Below are positions 47,702 through 56,446 of a DNA stretch of 64,000 nucleotides, piece after piece (the stretch's first letter is position 1; each line of letters begins with the position of its first letter). The position numbers were made by a program, and so were the translations under genes. Source of the DNA: Oxalobacteraceae bacterium (GTDB taxonomy: Bacteria; Pseudomonadota; Gammaproteobacteria; Burkholderiales; Burkholderiaceae_D); contig JAIXXN010000053.1 of the NCBI GenBank assembly GCA_027490725.1, forward strand, positions 124,001-188,000, in the 5' to 3' direction. The notes beneath the pieces were generated by a model. That model made no database searches. It saw only the letters and a program-made list of their open reading frames with translations, and had not been told where the DNA came from.

Positions 47702-49198
47702 ATGCAAAAAAATATCGTCAGTCTGCCAGCCCTTACTTCGCTCGCCGCGCTGGCCGCTGCCTTGTGCTGGCCGCTGTCCTCGGGCGCGCAGGCGCAGTCG
47801 GCAGCCAGCAACGAGGAGCTGACCAAGCGCCATTTTGCGGCGCTGCTGTCGGGCAGCGAGCCGAAATTGGCCGAGCTGACGATGTTCATGACCATGCTGC
47901 CTAAGGGCGGCGATCTGCACCACCATTATTCCGGCGCGATCTATGCAGAACAGTATCTGGAATGGGTGGATAAGCAGGCTTATTGCGTCGACAAGCACAG
48001 CTACCTGATTAATACCGTGGCGGTCGAGGTGGCTGCCGAGCAGGCCAAGCCGCTGGCCGAGCGTAACTGCCTGTCCGGTCTGGACGTCCTGCAGAACAAC
48101 ACCGTGCTGGCGCAGTTGCTGCAGCGCTGGTCGGACAAGGATTTCTATAACCACAGCACCCAGCAGTCGCCACCGGACCGGCAGTTCTTCGATACTTTCG
48201 GCTATTTCGGCCCGGTCGCTTCGACCAATACCGCCGCTGGCCTGCAACGCCTGAAGCAGCGCGCCGTGCAGGAAAACCTGCGGTATATCGAAACCATCTT
48301 CGAAATCGCGCCGATGGCGCAGGACGCTGCCTTCGACCAGCTGGCACAAGCCGGTCAGGTCAGCGATGCCGAGATGGCCGCGCTGGCGGCGCGCCTCGAC
48401 GACAATCAGGCTTTCCAGCAGTGGATCAAGGCCTATCTGGCCAACGTCGATGCCAGCAGTGCCGGCATCGATGATGCCAACTTCACCATGCGCTTCCAGC
48501 CGTTTGCGCTGCGCTTCCTGAGCCCGTCGCAAGTGTTTGCGCAGATCGTCTCGAGCTTCCAACTGGCCCGTTCCCATCCGAAAATCGTCGGCGCCAACAT
48601 CGTCGGGCAGGAAAGTGTCTTTGTCGCCATGCGCGACTACAAGCTGCACATGCGCATGTACCAGTTCCTCAAGTCGCGCTATCCGGACGTGAAACTGGCG
48701 CTGCATGCTGGCGAACTGGCGCTGGGCATGGTGCAGCCGGAAGACCTGAGCTTCCATATCCGCGACGCGCTCGACATCGCCGGTGCCAGCCGGATTGGCC
48801 ACGGCATGGACATCGCCCACGAGACCGATGCGCTGGGCCTGATGAAGAAAATGCGCGAGCAGAATATCGCCGTCGAAGTCAATCTGAGTAGCAACCAGTT
48901 TATTCTGGGCGTGCAGGGCGAAGCCCATCCGGTCACCCTGTATCGCAAGTACGGCGTACCCTTCGTGCTGGCCACCGATGACGCCGGCGTGTCGCGCAAC
49001 AATTTGTCCGGCGAATACGTGTTGTACGCGGCCCGCTACAAACCCGATTACGCCGAAATCAAGAAATTGTCCTTCGATAGCGTGCGCTACAGCTTCCTGA
49101 AACCGGCTGACAAGCAGCGTCTGCTGCAGGATCTGGGCGCCCGCTTCAAGCGGTTCGAAGCCAGCATTGCCAGCGCCCCTCAGGTCAAATCCCGCTGA
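47702..49198 (+). CDS. exported adenosine deaminase-family protein
   Basis: A 498-residue protein with a clear signal peptide ending SGAQAQ near residue 33, so it is probably periplasmic or secreted. The mature part is an adenosine/AMP deaminase fold: GGDLHHHYSGAI (zinc histidines), LALHAGELALG, ASRIGHGMDIAHE, and ATDDAGVSRNNL with the catalytic aspartates. Ordinary Add lacks a signal peptide; exported relatives (ADGF/CECR1 type) deaminate extracellular adenosine. The frame is open upstream into guaD; the ATG at 47702 gives the signal peptide. Confidence 0.88.
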   Translation: MQKNIVSLPALTSLAALAAALCWPLSSGAQAQSAASNEELTKRHFAALLSGSEPKLAELTMFMTMLPKGGDLHHHYSGAIYAEQYLEWVDKQAYCVDKHSYLINTVAVEVAAEQAKPLAERNCLSGLDVLQNNTVLAQLLQRWSDKDFYNHSTQQSPPDRQFFDTFGYFGPVASTNTAAGLQRLKQRAVQENLRYIETIFEIAPMAQDAAFDQLAQAGQVSDAEMAALAARLDDNQAFQQWIKAYLANVDASSAGIDDANFTMRFQPFALRFLSPSQVFAQIVSSFQLARSHPKIVGANIVGQESVFVAMRDYKLHMRMYQFLKSRYPDVKLALHAGELALGMVQPEDLSFHIRDALDIAGASRIGHGMDIAHETDALGLMKKMREQNIAVEVNLSSNQFILGVQGEAHPVTLYRKYGVPFVLATDDAGVSRNNLSGEYVLYAARYKPDYAEIKKLSFDSVRYSFLKPADKQRLLQDLGARFKRFEASIASAPQVKSR

Positions 49199-49791
49199 CC
49201 TCACTGACCGTCGCGGCAAGAAATGTTGCGCTGCCGCGACGCGTTCATTAGAATTGCGCACTTATTTTAGTCCTGAGCGCTTGCGGGTGATGCGCTGCGT
49301 GCCTACCGCAGGGGCGCCGGGATGTGGTAGCAGTGCGACGGAATCCTCATCTTTGCACCAATTTGGTGCGTCTAACGAATGAATTTCTTTCAAGGATGGG
49401 CTGCTTTACGATAATCTGCCTCTTTAAGTGGCGGCTTCGTTCAGCGCGCGGATAGGCATCCGGTAAGATGCATATTTATAGCGCTTTCATATAAATACCT
49501 AAGGTAAATCGTATTTGTCACACATTTTGGGCTGATGCATAGTTGGCATAGTTGCCTCAATACGGCGCGCTGAGCGATCGTTGCGAGGGGGTTAATAGCA
49601 AGTGCAGCGCAGCTTGGTTCGTGGCGGTTTAATCAACTGATTGTTTGTCATGTTGATGAAATATTCATTGGTTACAATTTCGTGATGTCATGGGCACGCT
49701 GTGCCTATCGTGGGCCGCGGCCACAAGCCGGTCAGGTTTGACGCCATCGTAGAACACAATAAATTTTTTTACATAACTGGGAGTTCCCTCA
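49199..49791. promoter_or_regulatory. 593-base intergenic region before the TonB receptor
   Basis: No convincing gene is present. A hairpin GTCGCGGCA/TGCCGCGAC at 49211-49240 lies just after the deaminase stop and may terminate it. An NtrC-type site is at 49354-49370. Near the receptor are TACAAT at 49673-49678 (no good -35), the dyad GGCAC-GCT-GTGCC at 49693-49705 and the palindrome GGCCGCGGCC around 49713. The length suggests a long regulated leader. Confidence 0.6.
49354..49370. promoter_or_regulatory. NtrC-type binding site
   Basis: TGCACCAATTTGGTGCG matches the NtrC consensus TGCACC-N5-GGTGCA at 11 of 12 fixed positions, with the correct five-base spacer. It lies about 420 bases upstream of the TonB receptor and 156 after the adenosine deaminase gene. 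No matching sigma-54 -24/-12 element was found nearby. Confidence 0.7.
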
Positions 49792-52164
49792 ATGCAATCC
49801 TCTGTTCAACAACACCCTAAGCTGCGCCTGAGCCTGGTGGCTCTGGCCTGCCAAGTGCTGTGCCTGACCGCTAGCTCGGCCTACGCGCAGACCGACGCTG
49901 CAACGGCAAAACCGGCAGAAGTTATCATTACTGGCAAGAAGCTCGGCATGGGCCTGATGGTGACCGAAGATGCGCCGAAAGCACGCAGCACGATTACCGC
50001 TGAAGAGCTGGAAAAGCAGCGTCCAACCGGCAATGCATATGAAGCGCTGGAAATGCTGCCAGCCGTGAATAGCTACAACCAGGATGCAACCGGCCTGTTC
50101 GGTGGCGGCCTGACCCTGCGTGGTTTCAACTCCGACCAGATCGGCGCCACCATCAACGGCGTGCCAGTCAATGACTCGGGTAACTTCGCGATCTACCCAC
50201 AGGAATACGTTGACCAGGAAAACACCTGCTCGCAATTCGTGACCCAGGGTTCGACCGATGCCGACTCGCCACAAGTGGGCGCCACCGGCGGTAACTTCGG
50301 TATCAACACCTGCAACCCGGAAGACAAACAGCGCGTCCGTCTGATGCAGAGTATCGGTCAACTGAACATGCGTAAATCCTTCGCCCGCTTCGATACCGGC
50401 CTGCTGTCGGACAAGCGTACCAAGGCGTTCATTTCGTTCTCGCATGCAGAAGCGGATAAATGGAAAGGCAAGGGCGGCGCCAAGCGTAATCACATCGACG
50501 CCGGTGTAAACTACGACTGGGATCGCTTCAACTATATTCACGCTACCGTGCTGCTCAACGAAGCGATGAATAACAACATCAATAACTTGACCCTGGCCGA
50601 AATCAACAAGAACGGTTACACCTACGACTACGCCGACACCTTCAAAGGTCACCTGACCCCGGTCAAAGGCACGGCACAAGTGGAAACCACCCAGTCGCCA
50701 GCTTACTACCAGCTGGGCGTGAATCCGTTCAAAAATGCGATTGCTTCGGCGACCGGTAAATTCCGTCTGACCGAGAATCTGGATCTGAAAGTACTGCCAT
50801 ACCTGTGGTACGGCTTCGGTAACGGTGGTGTGCAGCAGCGCGCCCAGTCGGAAAAAGCTTTCTACAATTCGGCTACCGGCGCCCGTGATGGCCTGGTGGA
50901 TCTGAACGGCGATGGCGATACCCTGGACACCGTGCTGGTGGCTAACGCCAGCGTCACCAAGACCGTCCGTCCGGGCGTGACTTCGTCGCTGACCTGGAGC
51001 TTCGATAACCACGAAATCCTGGGTGGCTTCTGGTACGAACGTGCCCGTCACGAGCAAACCGGTCCGATGCTGGCACTGAGCAACGACGGCCAGCGCGCTG
51101 ACGAATATCTGCAGATCGGTAAGACCCTGCGTCCGGACGGCAAATTTGCCCAGAGCCGCGACCAGCTGACCATCTCCACCGCTTACCAGTTCTTCCTGCA
51201 AGACACGGTCAGCTTCATGGAAGACAAGCTGAAGATCAACGTCGGTGTGCGTAATCCGCAAGTCAAGCGCGAATTCACCAACTTCGGCGACGAAAACAAT
51301 AGCTACAAGCCATACGGCGTTGTGAAGAAATATAACGACGTGCTGCCACAGCTGGGCGCCCGCTACCGTCTGACCAACGACGACCAGTTCTTCGCTTCGA
51401 TGGCGAAAAACGTCAAGGCACCGCCTAACTTTGCCTTCGCTAACAGCGGCAACATCAAAGTGACCAACGGCGTGGCCAGCTTCGTCGGCGATCTGAAACA
51501 GGAATCGTCGTGGAATACCGACATCGGCTACCGTCACCAGGACAATAAGTTCATCGCGACTGTGACCGCTTTCTGGGTGGACTTCAAAGATCGTCAGGCA
51601 ACCGCCTTCGATCCACTGACCCAGGTCAGCAGCTACAACAACGTGGGCCGCGTCAGCAACAACGGTCTGGAATTCGAACTGGGTAACATGCCAATCAACG
51701 GCTGGTCGTTCTACGCTTCGCTGGGCTTCAACAACAGCAAGATCAAGGACAACATGCAGCTGGGTGGCAATGTGTTCCTGCCAACCGCTGGCAAGGAAAT
51801 GATCAACACCCCACGTAAGAAAGCCGGTCTGTCGGTCGAGTATCAGGATGGCGCTTTCTGGGCCCGTCTGAAAGCCCGTGCTACCGGCGTTCAGCAAGCT
51901 TCGATGCTGAATGACGAACAAGCTCCTGGTTACACCACCTTCGGTATCGATGGCGGTTACACCCTGGCGAACTTCGGCATGTTCAAGCGTCCTAAGCTGA
52001 CCTTCAACCTGAGCAACATCACCGACAAGCAGTACCGCAATCCATCGTCGACCACGGTCAAGAACGTTGCTGCAGTACCGGGCGTGACCACCGCTGTGGA
52101 TACCCAGCGTTACTACCTGGGCGCACCACGCTTCGCATCGGTGACCCTGTCGATCGATCTGTAA
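49792..52164 (+). CDS. TonB-dependent outer-membrane receptor
   Basis: A 790-residue receptor with a signal peptide ending SSAYAQ near residue 33. The plug domain has PAEVIITGKK, ALEMLPAVNSYNQ, GGLTLRGFNSDQIGATINGVPV, and the barrel follows with many aromatic-edged strands, ending VTLSIDL. Two cysteines in the plug (ENTCSQF and INTCNPE) could form a disulfide. Codons are strongly biased (Pro CCA, Asn AAC, Lys AAA), unlike its neighbours, which suggests high expression. Position between a secreted adenosine deaminase and a 5'-nucleotidase suggests uptake of a nucleoside, purine or nucleotide; this is inference. A GGGAG precedes the ATG. Confidence 0.93.
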   Translation: MQSSVQQHPKLRLSLVALACQVLCLTASSAYAQTDAATAKPAEVIITGKKLGMGLMVTEDAPKARSTITAEELEKQRPTGNAYEALEMLPAVNSYNQDATGLFGGGLTLRGFNSDQIGATINGVPVNDSGNFAIYPQEYVDQENTCSQFVTQGSTDADSPQVGATGGNFGINTCNPEDKQRVRLMQSIGQLNMRKSFARFDTGLLSDKRTKAFISFSHAEADKWKGKGGAKRNHIDAGVNYDWDRFNYIHATVLLNEAMNNNINNLTLAEINKNGYTYDYADTFKGHLTPVKGTAQVETTQSPAYYQLGVNPFKNAIASATGKFRLTENLDLKVLPYLWYGFGNGGVQQRAQSEKAFYNSATGARDGLVDLNGDGDTLDTVLVANASVTKTVRPGVTSSLTWSFDNHEILGGFWYERARHEQTGPMLALSNDGQRADEYLQIGKTLRPDGKFAQSRDQLTISTAYQFFLQDTVSFMEDKLKINVGVRNPQVKREFTNFGDENNSYKPYGVVKKYNDVLPQLGARYRLTNDDQFFASMAKNVKAPPNFAFANSGNIKVTNGVASFVGDLKQESSWNTDIGYRHQDNKFIATVTAFWVDFKDRQATAFDPLTQVSSYNNVGRVSNNGLEFELGNMPINGWSFYASLGFNNSKIKDNMQLGGNVFLPTAGKEMINTPRKKAGLSVEYQDGAFWARLKARATGVQQASMLNDEQAPGYTTFGIDGGYTLANFGMFKRPKLTFNLSNITDKQYRNPSSTTVKNVAAVPGVTTAVDTQRYYLGAPRFASVTLSIDL

Positions 52165-52187
52165 GCTGAAGTAATACTGCAACACAA

Positions 52188-52215
52188 AAAAAACGGGCCT
52201 GCGGGTCCGTTTTTT
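52188..52215 (+). terminator. rho-independent terminator after the TonB receptor
   Basis: A-run plus ACGGGCC (to 52199) pairs with GTCCGT (52205-52210) through a short loop (one G-U pair), followed by T to 52215. It begins 23 bases after the receptor stop. Confidence 0.9.
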
Positions 52216-52312
52216 CATGGTGCTGCCGTTAATTCACACTGTAGCGCGGATTTGTATCGCCTTGTTTCCCTAGCCCCCGACACGGGGGCGCTTACGGTAT
52301 GCTGCCTGTCTT

Positions 52313-54025
52313 ATGAAAAAACTCCATTCCGCCCTGATCGGCACTACGCTTCTGGCCGCACTTGCCGGCTGTACTTTGCCCTGGCGTCAGGCGCCGGCCA
52401 CCCCGCAGGTCACCCTGCAGCTGGTGACGCTCAACGATTTTCACGGCAATATCGAAGCGAGCAAATATGTGCTCGATAGCTATTACGGTCTGGGCGAACG
52501 TACCATCATGGCCGGTGGTATCGACACGCTGGGCGCGGCGCTGCAGGCTTGGCGCAAGGAAGACCCGGAACTGCTGCTGGTCGGCGCCGGTGACCTGATC
52601 GGCGCGAGTCCGGCGATCTCCTCGATGTGGGCCGACGAGCCCAGTATCGGTGCCATGAATCTGCTCGGTCTGCGTGCCAGTTCGGTGGGTAATCACGAAT
52701 TCGATCCGGGCCGGGTCGAACTGCTGCGCCAGCAGAAGGGCGGCTGTGCCTCGCCGCGTCCGGAAAAGGCCTGCCAGTTCAGTGCCAGCTATGAAGGTGC
52801 GAAATTCCAGTATCTGGCCGCTAATGTGATCGACATGGTGACCCGCAAACCGCTGCTGCCGGCCTATAAAATCGAGCAGGCGCATGGCGTAAAAGTCGCG
52901 TTTATCGGCACCGTGCTGCGCGAAGCTGCCGAAAAATCGCTGGCCTCGGGGATCGCCGGGCTGGAATTCATCGACGAAGCCGAGGCGATTAACCGCCAGC
53001 TGCCGGAATTGCGCAAGCAGGGTGTCGGGGTGTTCGTGGTGCTGATCCATCAGGGCGGTCGCACCACCGATAAATTCGACCAGCCCGATTGCAGCCATCT
53101 GACCGGACCGCTGGTGGATGTGGTGAAACGGCTCGATCCGGCGATCCGGCTGGTGATCAGCGGTCACTCGCATCGCGGCTATCTGTGTAAAGTCGACGGG
53201 CGCATGGTGACCCAGTCGGATATGGGCGGACATGTGATGTCGCGGATTACCCTGAAGGTGGATCCGGCCACCCAGACGGTGCGCGATATCAGCGCCCGTC
53301 AGGAAGTGATGACGCCGGGTAAATGGCCCGCCGCGCCGCAACTGGACGCGTATCTGCAGCAGGTGCGCGCGCGCAGCGCTGCCGCACTGGCACGACCGGT
53401 CGCGAAGCTGGCAGTGCCGAGTGTGATCCGCGAGAAGCATGACGACGGCGAATCGGCACTCGGCGATCTGGTGGCCGACTCGATCCTGTCGGCGGGACGC
53501 AGCTTCGGTGCGCAGATCGCTTTCATGAACAATGGCGGCATGCGTCAGGATCTGGAGTCTGTGCCGGGACCTGGAGCAGGGCAGAGCGTGACGCTCGGTC
53601 ATCTGCTGTATGTCCTGCCGTTCGGGAATACCATGGTGGCAATGAATCTGCGCGGTGCGCAAATCCGCGAGCTGCTCGAACAGCAGTGGCTGGGTGGGCG
53701 CGATATCACGCGCGGGCTGTTGCAGGTGTCCGAGGGCTTTAGCTATAGCTGGGATCCGCGCCGGCCGATCGGCAGCAAGGTGCTGGCCGATAGCGTGATG
53801 CTGAACGGTGTGCCGCTCGAAAACGACAGCACCTACCGGGTGATGGTCAATAACTTCCTGGCTGAAGGGGGCGATGGCTTCCCGATGTTTGCCCAAGGCC
53901 GCAACCGTGCCGAAACCGGCGTGCGGGATATCGATGCCTTGAGCGAGTACCTGCGCAAGCGCGAGGAGGCCGGCAAGCCGGCCGGTCGCAGCGAAGCACT
54001 GGGCCGCTTCAAGCGTCTGCAATAA
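52313..54025 (+). CDS. lipoprotein 5'-nucleotidase (UshA-like)
   Basis: A 570-residue exported metallophosphoesterase. The N-terminus has a lipobox LAALAGC (Cys near residue 20). Metal-site motifs follow: LVTLNDFHGNIEAS, SVGNHEFDPGR, LIHQGGRTTD and LVISGHSHRGY. The C-terminal 5_nucleotid_C domain (AQIAFMNNGGMRQDL, VLPFGNTMVAMNL) binds the nucleotide. It would release nucleosides and phosphate from nucleotides at the membrane. It precedes the PLD gene by 16 bases, suggesting an operon with the two nuclease-like genes. Confidence 0.92.
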   Translation: MKKLHSALIGTTLLAALAGCTLPWRQAPATPQVTLQLVTLNDFHGNIEASKYVLDSYYGLGERTIMAGGIDTLGAALQAWRKEDPELLLVGAGDLIGASPAISSMWADEPSIGAMNLLGLRASSVGNHEFDPGRVELLRQQKGGCASPRPEKACQFSASYEGAKFQYLAANVIDMVTRKPLLPAYKIEQAHGVKVAFIGTVLREAAEKSLASGIAGLEFIDEAEAINRQLPELRKQGVGVFVVLIHQGGRTTDKFDQPDCSHLTGPLVDVVKRLDPAIRLVISGHSHRGYLCKVDGRMVTQSDMGGHVMSRITLKVDPATQTVRDISARQEVMTPGKWPAAPQLDAYLQQVRARSAAALARPVAKLAVPSVIREKHDDGESALGDLVADSILSAGRSFGAQIAFMNNGGMRQDLESVPGPGAGQSVTLGHLLYVLPFGNTMVAMNLRGAQIRELLEQQWLGGRDITRGLLQVSEGFSYSWDPRRPIGSKVLADSVMLNGVPLENDSTYRVMVNNFLAEGGDGFPMFAQGRNRAETGVRDIDALSEYLRKREEAGKPAGRSEALGRFKRLQ

Positions 54026-54041
54026 TTTTGATGGAGTGACT

Positions 54042-55286
54042 ATGCGTCCTGTATTACCTGCGCTGGCTTTACGCGTTCTGATTTTGCCGGCATTGCTGGC
54101 AAGTAGCCTCCCGGCACGGGCCGATTTTTCCATTCCCGGTTTCGAACTGGTGCAGACTGCACCGGTCGAAACCACGCTGGTGAATCGCGATCTGCGCGAC
54201 GCGGCGACGGTGTGGAGCGAATTGTTCGACAACGCCCGGCAGGAAATCCTGATCGGCCAGTTCTACGCCGTGAACCAGCCCGGCAGCGTGTTCAGTAAAG
54301 TGGTGGAACGGCTGGCTGCAGCCGGTCAGCGCGGTGTCAAGATCCGCTTCCTGCTTGATCAGAAGGGCGTCGGTCTGTCCGAGCCTGCCACGCTGGCACA
54401 GCTCAAGGCAATTCCGAATCTGGAACTGCGCATCATCGATTTCAACAAGCTGACTGGCAACGGTATTATTCACGCCAAGTATCTGGTGGTCGATGGCGCA
54501 GTGGCCTATGTGGGCAGCCAGAACTTCGACTGGCGTTCGTTCGAGCATATCCACGAAACTGGTCTGCGCATCAGCGAAGCGAAACTGGTGGCGCAAGTGC
54601 AGGCGGTCTTCAATCAGGACTGGCGCGCGCAGGCGCTGACGGCGCAGGGACTGGCCGTGCCGGCCTTAAATGCGCAGCGTCAGCCGCTGGCGCTGCAGGG
54701 TGATGCCGTGCTGCTGGCCAGTCCGCAAGCCTATAATCCGCCCGGCGTACAGGATTCCGAAGCGGCCCTGCCGGCCTTGCTGGCGCAGGCCCAGCGCGAG
54801 GTGCGTGTCCAGCTGCTCGATTACGCCCCTCTCAGCTATGGCCCGAAAGGCACCCGGCCGTATTATGCCGTGATCGATAACGCGCTACGCGCGGCTGCCA
54901 ATCGTGGCGTGAAGATCAAGCTGCTGGTGTCGAACTGGAACCTTGAGGCGCTGCCGCAGGTGTATCTGAAAAGTCTGGCGATACTGCCGAATGTGGAGAT
55001 CCGCGTGGCCACGCTGCCAGTCGCCAGTAGCGGTTTTATTCCGTTTGCCCGGGTGATCCACAGTAAAACCATGGTGATCGATAACCAGCTCGCCTGGGTC
55101 GGCACCAGCAACTGGAGTGGGGGTTATTTCGATCTGTCGCGCAATCTGGAAGTGGTGCTGCGGAATGAAAAAATGGCCCAGCGTCTGGCGGCGCTGCAGG
55201 AGCAGGTGTGGAGTTCCAGCTACGCCCGGCCGCTCGACATCAATCAACAATATCCGAAACCTGCCAAAGGTAGTCCGCATGAATAA
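54042..55286 (+). CDS. exported two-HKD phospholipase D-superfamily protein, PLD3/PLD4-like
   Basis: A 414-residue protein with a signal peptide ending LPARA near residue 29. The first HKD is GIIHAKYLVVDGAVAYVGS (His 144, Lys 146, Asp 151), followed by QNFDWRSFEH; the second is RVIHSKTMVIDN (about residues 338-349), followed by GTSNWSGGYF. From memory, the blocks NMDWRS and GTSNWSGNYF flank the HKD motifs of animal PLD3/PLD4, which are 5' exonucleases of single-stranded nucleic acid. Nuclease function is therefore plausible and fits the next gene. A GTG two codons upstream is possible, but the ATG has the better-spaced GGAG. Confidence 0.85.
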   Translation: MRPVLPALALRVLILPALLASSLPARADFSIPGFELVQTAPVETTLVNRDLRDAATVWSELFDNARQEILIGQFYAVNQPGSVFSKVVERLAAAGQRGVKIRFLLDQKGVGLSEPATLAQLKAIPNLELRIIDFNKLTGNGIIHAKYLVVDGAVAYVGSQNFDWRSFEHIHETGLRISEAKLVAQVQAVFNQDWRAQALTAQGLAVPALNAQRQPLALQGDAVLLASPQAYNPPGVQDSEAALPALLAQAQREVRVQLLDYAPLSYGPKGTRPYYAVIDNALRAAANRGVKIKLLVSNWNLEALPQVYLKSLAILPNVEIRVATLPVASSGFIPFARVIHSKTMVIDNQLAWVGTSNWSGGYFDLSRNLEVVLRNEKMAQRLAALQEQVWSSSYARPLDINQQYPKPAKGSPHE

Positions 55287-56355
55287 GCTTGTTCTGAGTG
55301 CCGCACTGTGCGGCGTGTTTGCCAGTTTTAACGCCCACGCGTGGGGTAATGATGGCCACCGTGCCGTGGGCGCGCTTGCCGACCAGCTGCTGCAGGGCAG
55401 TCATGCCGAACAGCGCGTCAAGGCGCTGCTGCTGCAGGGCGAAAGTCTGGAGAAAATTTCAACCTGGGCCGATTGCGTCAAGGGAACTTACTGCGGTCCG
55501 CAGAACGCAGAGATGCAGAGCTATGTGGCAGCCAATCCCAAACATAGCGAGTACCACTATACCGATCTGCCGTTCCAGGTGGCCCACTACCACGATCATG
55601 CCGTGGGCACGGCCGATGACGATATCGTCCAGACGCTCAAGCAGTGCATCCTGACGCTGCAGGGCAAGGATGATGCGCTCAGTAATCCGCACCGTTTTAC
55701 CCCGCGTCAGGCGCTGCTGATCCTGACCCATCTGGCCGGCGACATTACCCAGCCACTGCACGTGGGCGCCGCCTATGTCGATCCGCGTGGCAGCTTTGTG
55801 GTGCCGCAGACGGCCGCGCAGGTGGATGCGGTGAATCTGTTCGATGCGCGTGGCGGCAACAATCTGCTGCTTGATGATATCAAGCTCAGCGCCCTGAGCG
55901 CCCAGCTGATCGAAGCCGCACCGGCGGATGACAAGCCCGCCGCCGCCGCGGCAGCGGGCGCGCCGGCCCGCGCGCCGCAGACTACCCGGCCATTCCACTC
56001 CTATTGGGATACCACGGTGGTGAATTACGTGTTTCGCCGCATGAGCGTGCGTTCGCCACAGGAATTTGCCCAGAAGGTGATTGCTGCGCAAGCGGCGCCG
56101 CTCCTGCCGAGTGGTGATCCGCTTAGCTGGCCGTATGCCTGGGCCGATCAGGCGCTGGCGGTGTCCAAAACAGCCCACGAAGGCGTGACGGCCGGCGCGC
56201 TGACGCGCCAGACCAGCAGAAGTGGCGAGAGCTATGCCGTGTGGGCGCTGACGGTACCGGATAATTACCCAGTGCCGAGTTCGGCACTGGCGAAAACCCA
56301 GCTGATTCAGGGCGGCTACCAGCTGGCCGCTGTGCTCAAGGCAATCTGGCCGTAA
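55279..56355 (+). CDS. exported S1/P1 nuclease
   Basis: A 358-residue enzyme overlapping the PLD gene by eight bases. The signal peptide MNKLVLSAALCGVFASFNAHA is followed directly by WGNDGHRAVG; the N-terminal Trp of the mature protein and this His are zinc ligands in the family. Other ligands are in STWADCVKG, EYHYTDLPF, LTHLAGDITQPLHVG and FDARGGNNLLLDD, so the trinuclear zinc site looks complete. Such enzymes cut single-stranded DNA and RNA and can remove 3' phosphates. An Ala/Pro-rich insert lies near residues 220-235. Confidence 0.94.
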   Translation: MNKLVLSAALCGVFASFNAHAWGNDGHRAVGALADQLLQGSHAEQRVKALLLQGESLEKISTWADCVKGTYCGPQNAEMQSYVAANPKHSEYHYTDLPFQVAHYHDHAVGTADDDIVQTLKQCILTLQGKDDALSNPHRFTPRQALLILTHLAGDITQPLHVGAAYVDPRGSFVVPQTAAQVDAVNLFDARGGNNLLLDDIKLSALSAQLIEAAPADDKPAAAAAAGAPARAPQTTRPFHSYWDTTVVNYVFRRMSVRSPQEFAQKVIAAQAAPLLPSGDPLSWPYAWADQALAVSKTAHEGVTAGALTRQTSRSGESYAVWALTVPDNYPVPSSALAKTQLIQGGYQLAAVLKAIWP

Positions 56356-56359
56356 GCAT

Positions 56360-56378
56360 CGGCGGCGTGGCGCCGCCG
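56360..56378. terminator. GC hairpin between convergent genes
   Basis: CGGCGGCG (56360-56367) and CGCCGCCG (56371-56378) form a perfect eight-base stem with loop TGG, just after the nuclease stop. No U-run on either strand. Confidence 0.45.
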
Positions 56379-56446
56379 CGCCGCCCGCGGTGGCGGGCCG
56401 CGGTCGTCGGCTACGCTGGCCAGCATCGATCGCGCCCAGCGCCCGC

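Noticed and set aside
49371..49600. Possible sigma-54 promoter downstream of the NtrC-type site
   Set aside because: TTGGCATAGTTGCC near 49548 looks similar, but its GG and GC elements are seven, not ten, bases apart.
49688..49706. TGGGCACGCTGTGCC as a sigma-54 -24/-12 element
   Set aside because: Spacing between GG and GC is eight bases; better explained as a simple dyad.
49789..52218. 809-codon open frame on the minus strand over the TonB receptor
   Set aside because: Mirror of the receptor gene; the plus-strand protein has signal peptide, plug and barrel, the minus frame has none.
54036..54041. GTG start of the PLD-family gene
   Set aside because: The ATG at 54042 has GGAG at a proper distance, whereas the GTG overlaps that ribosome site.
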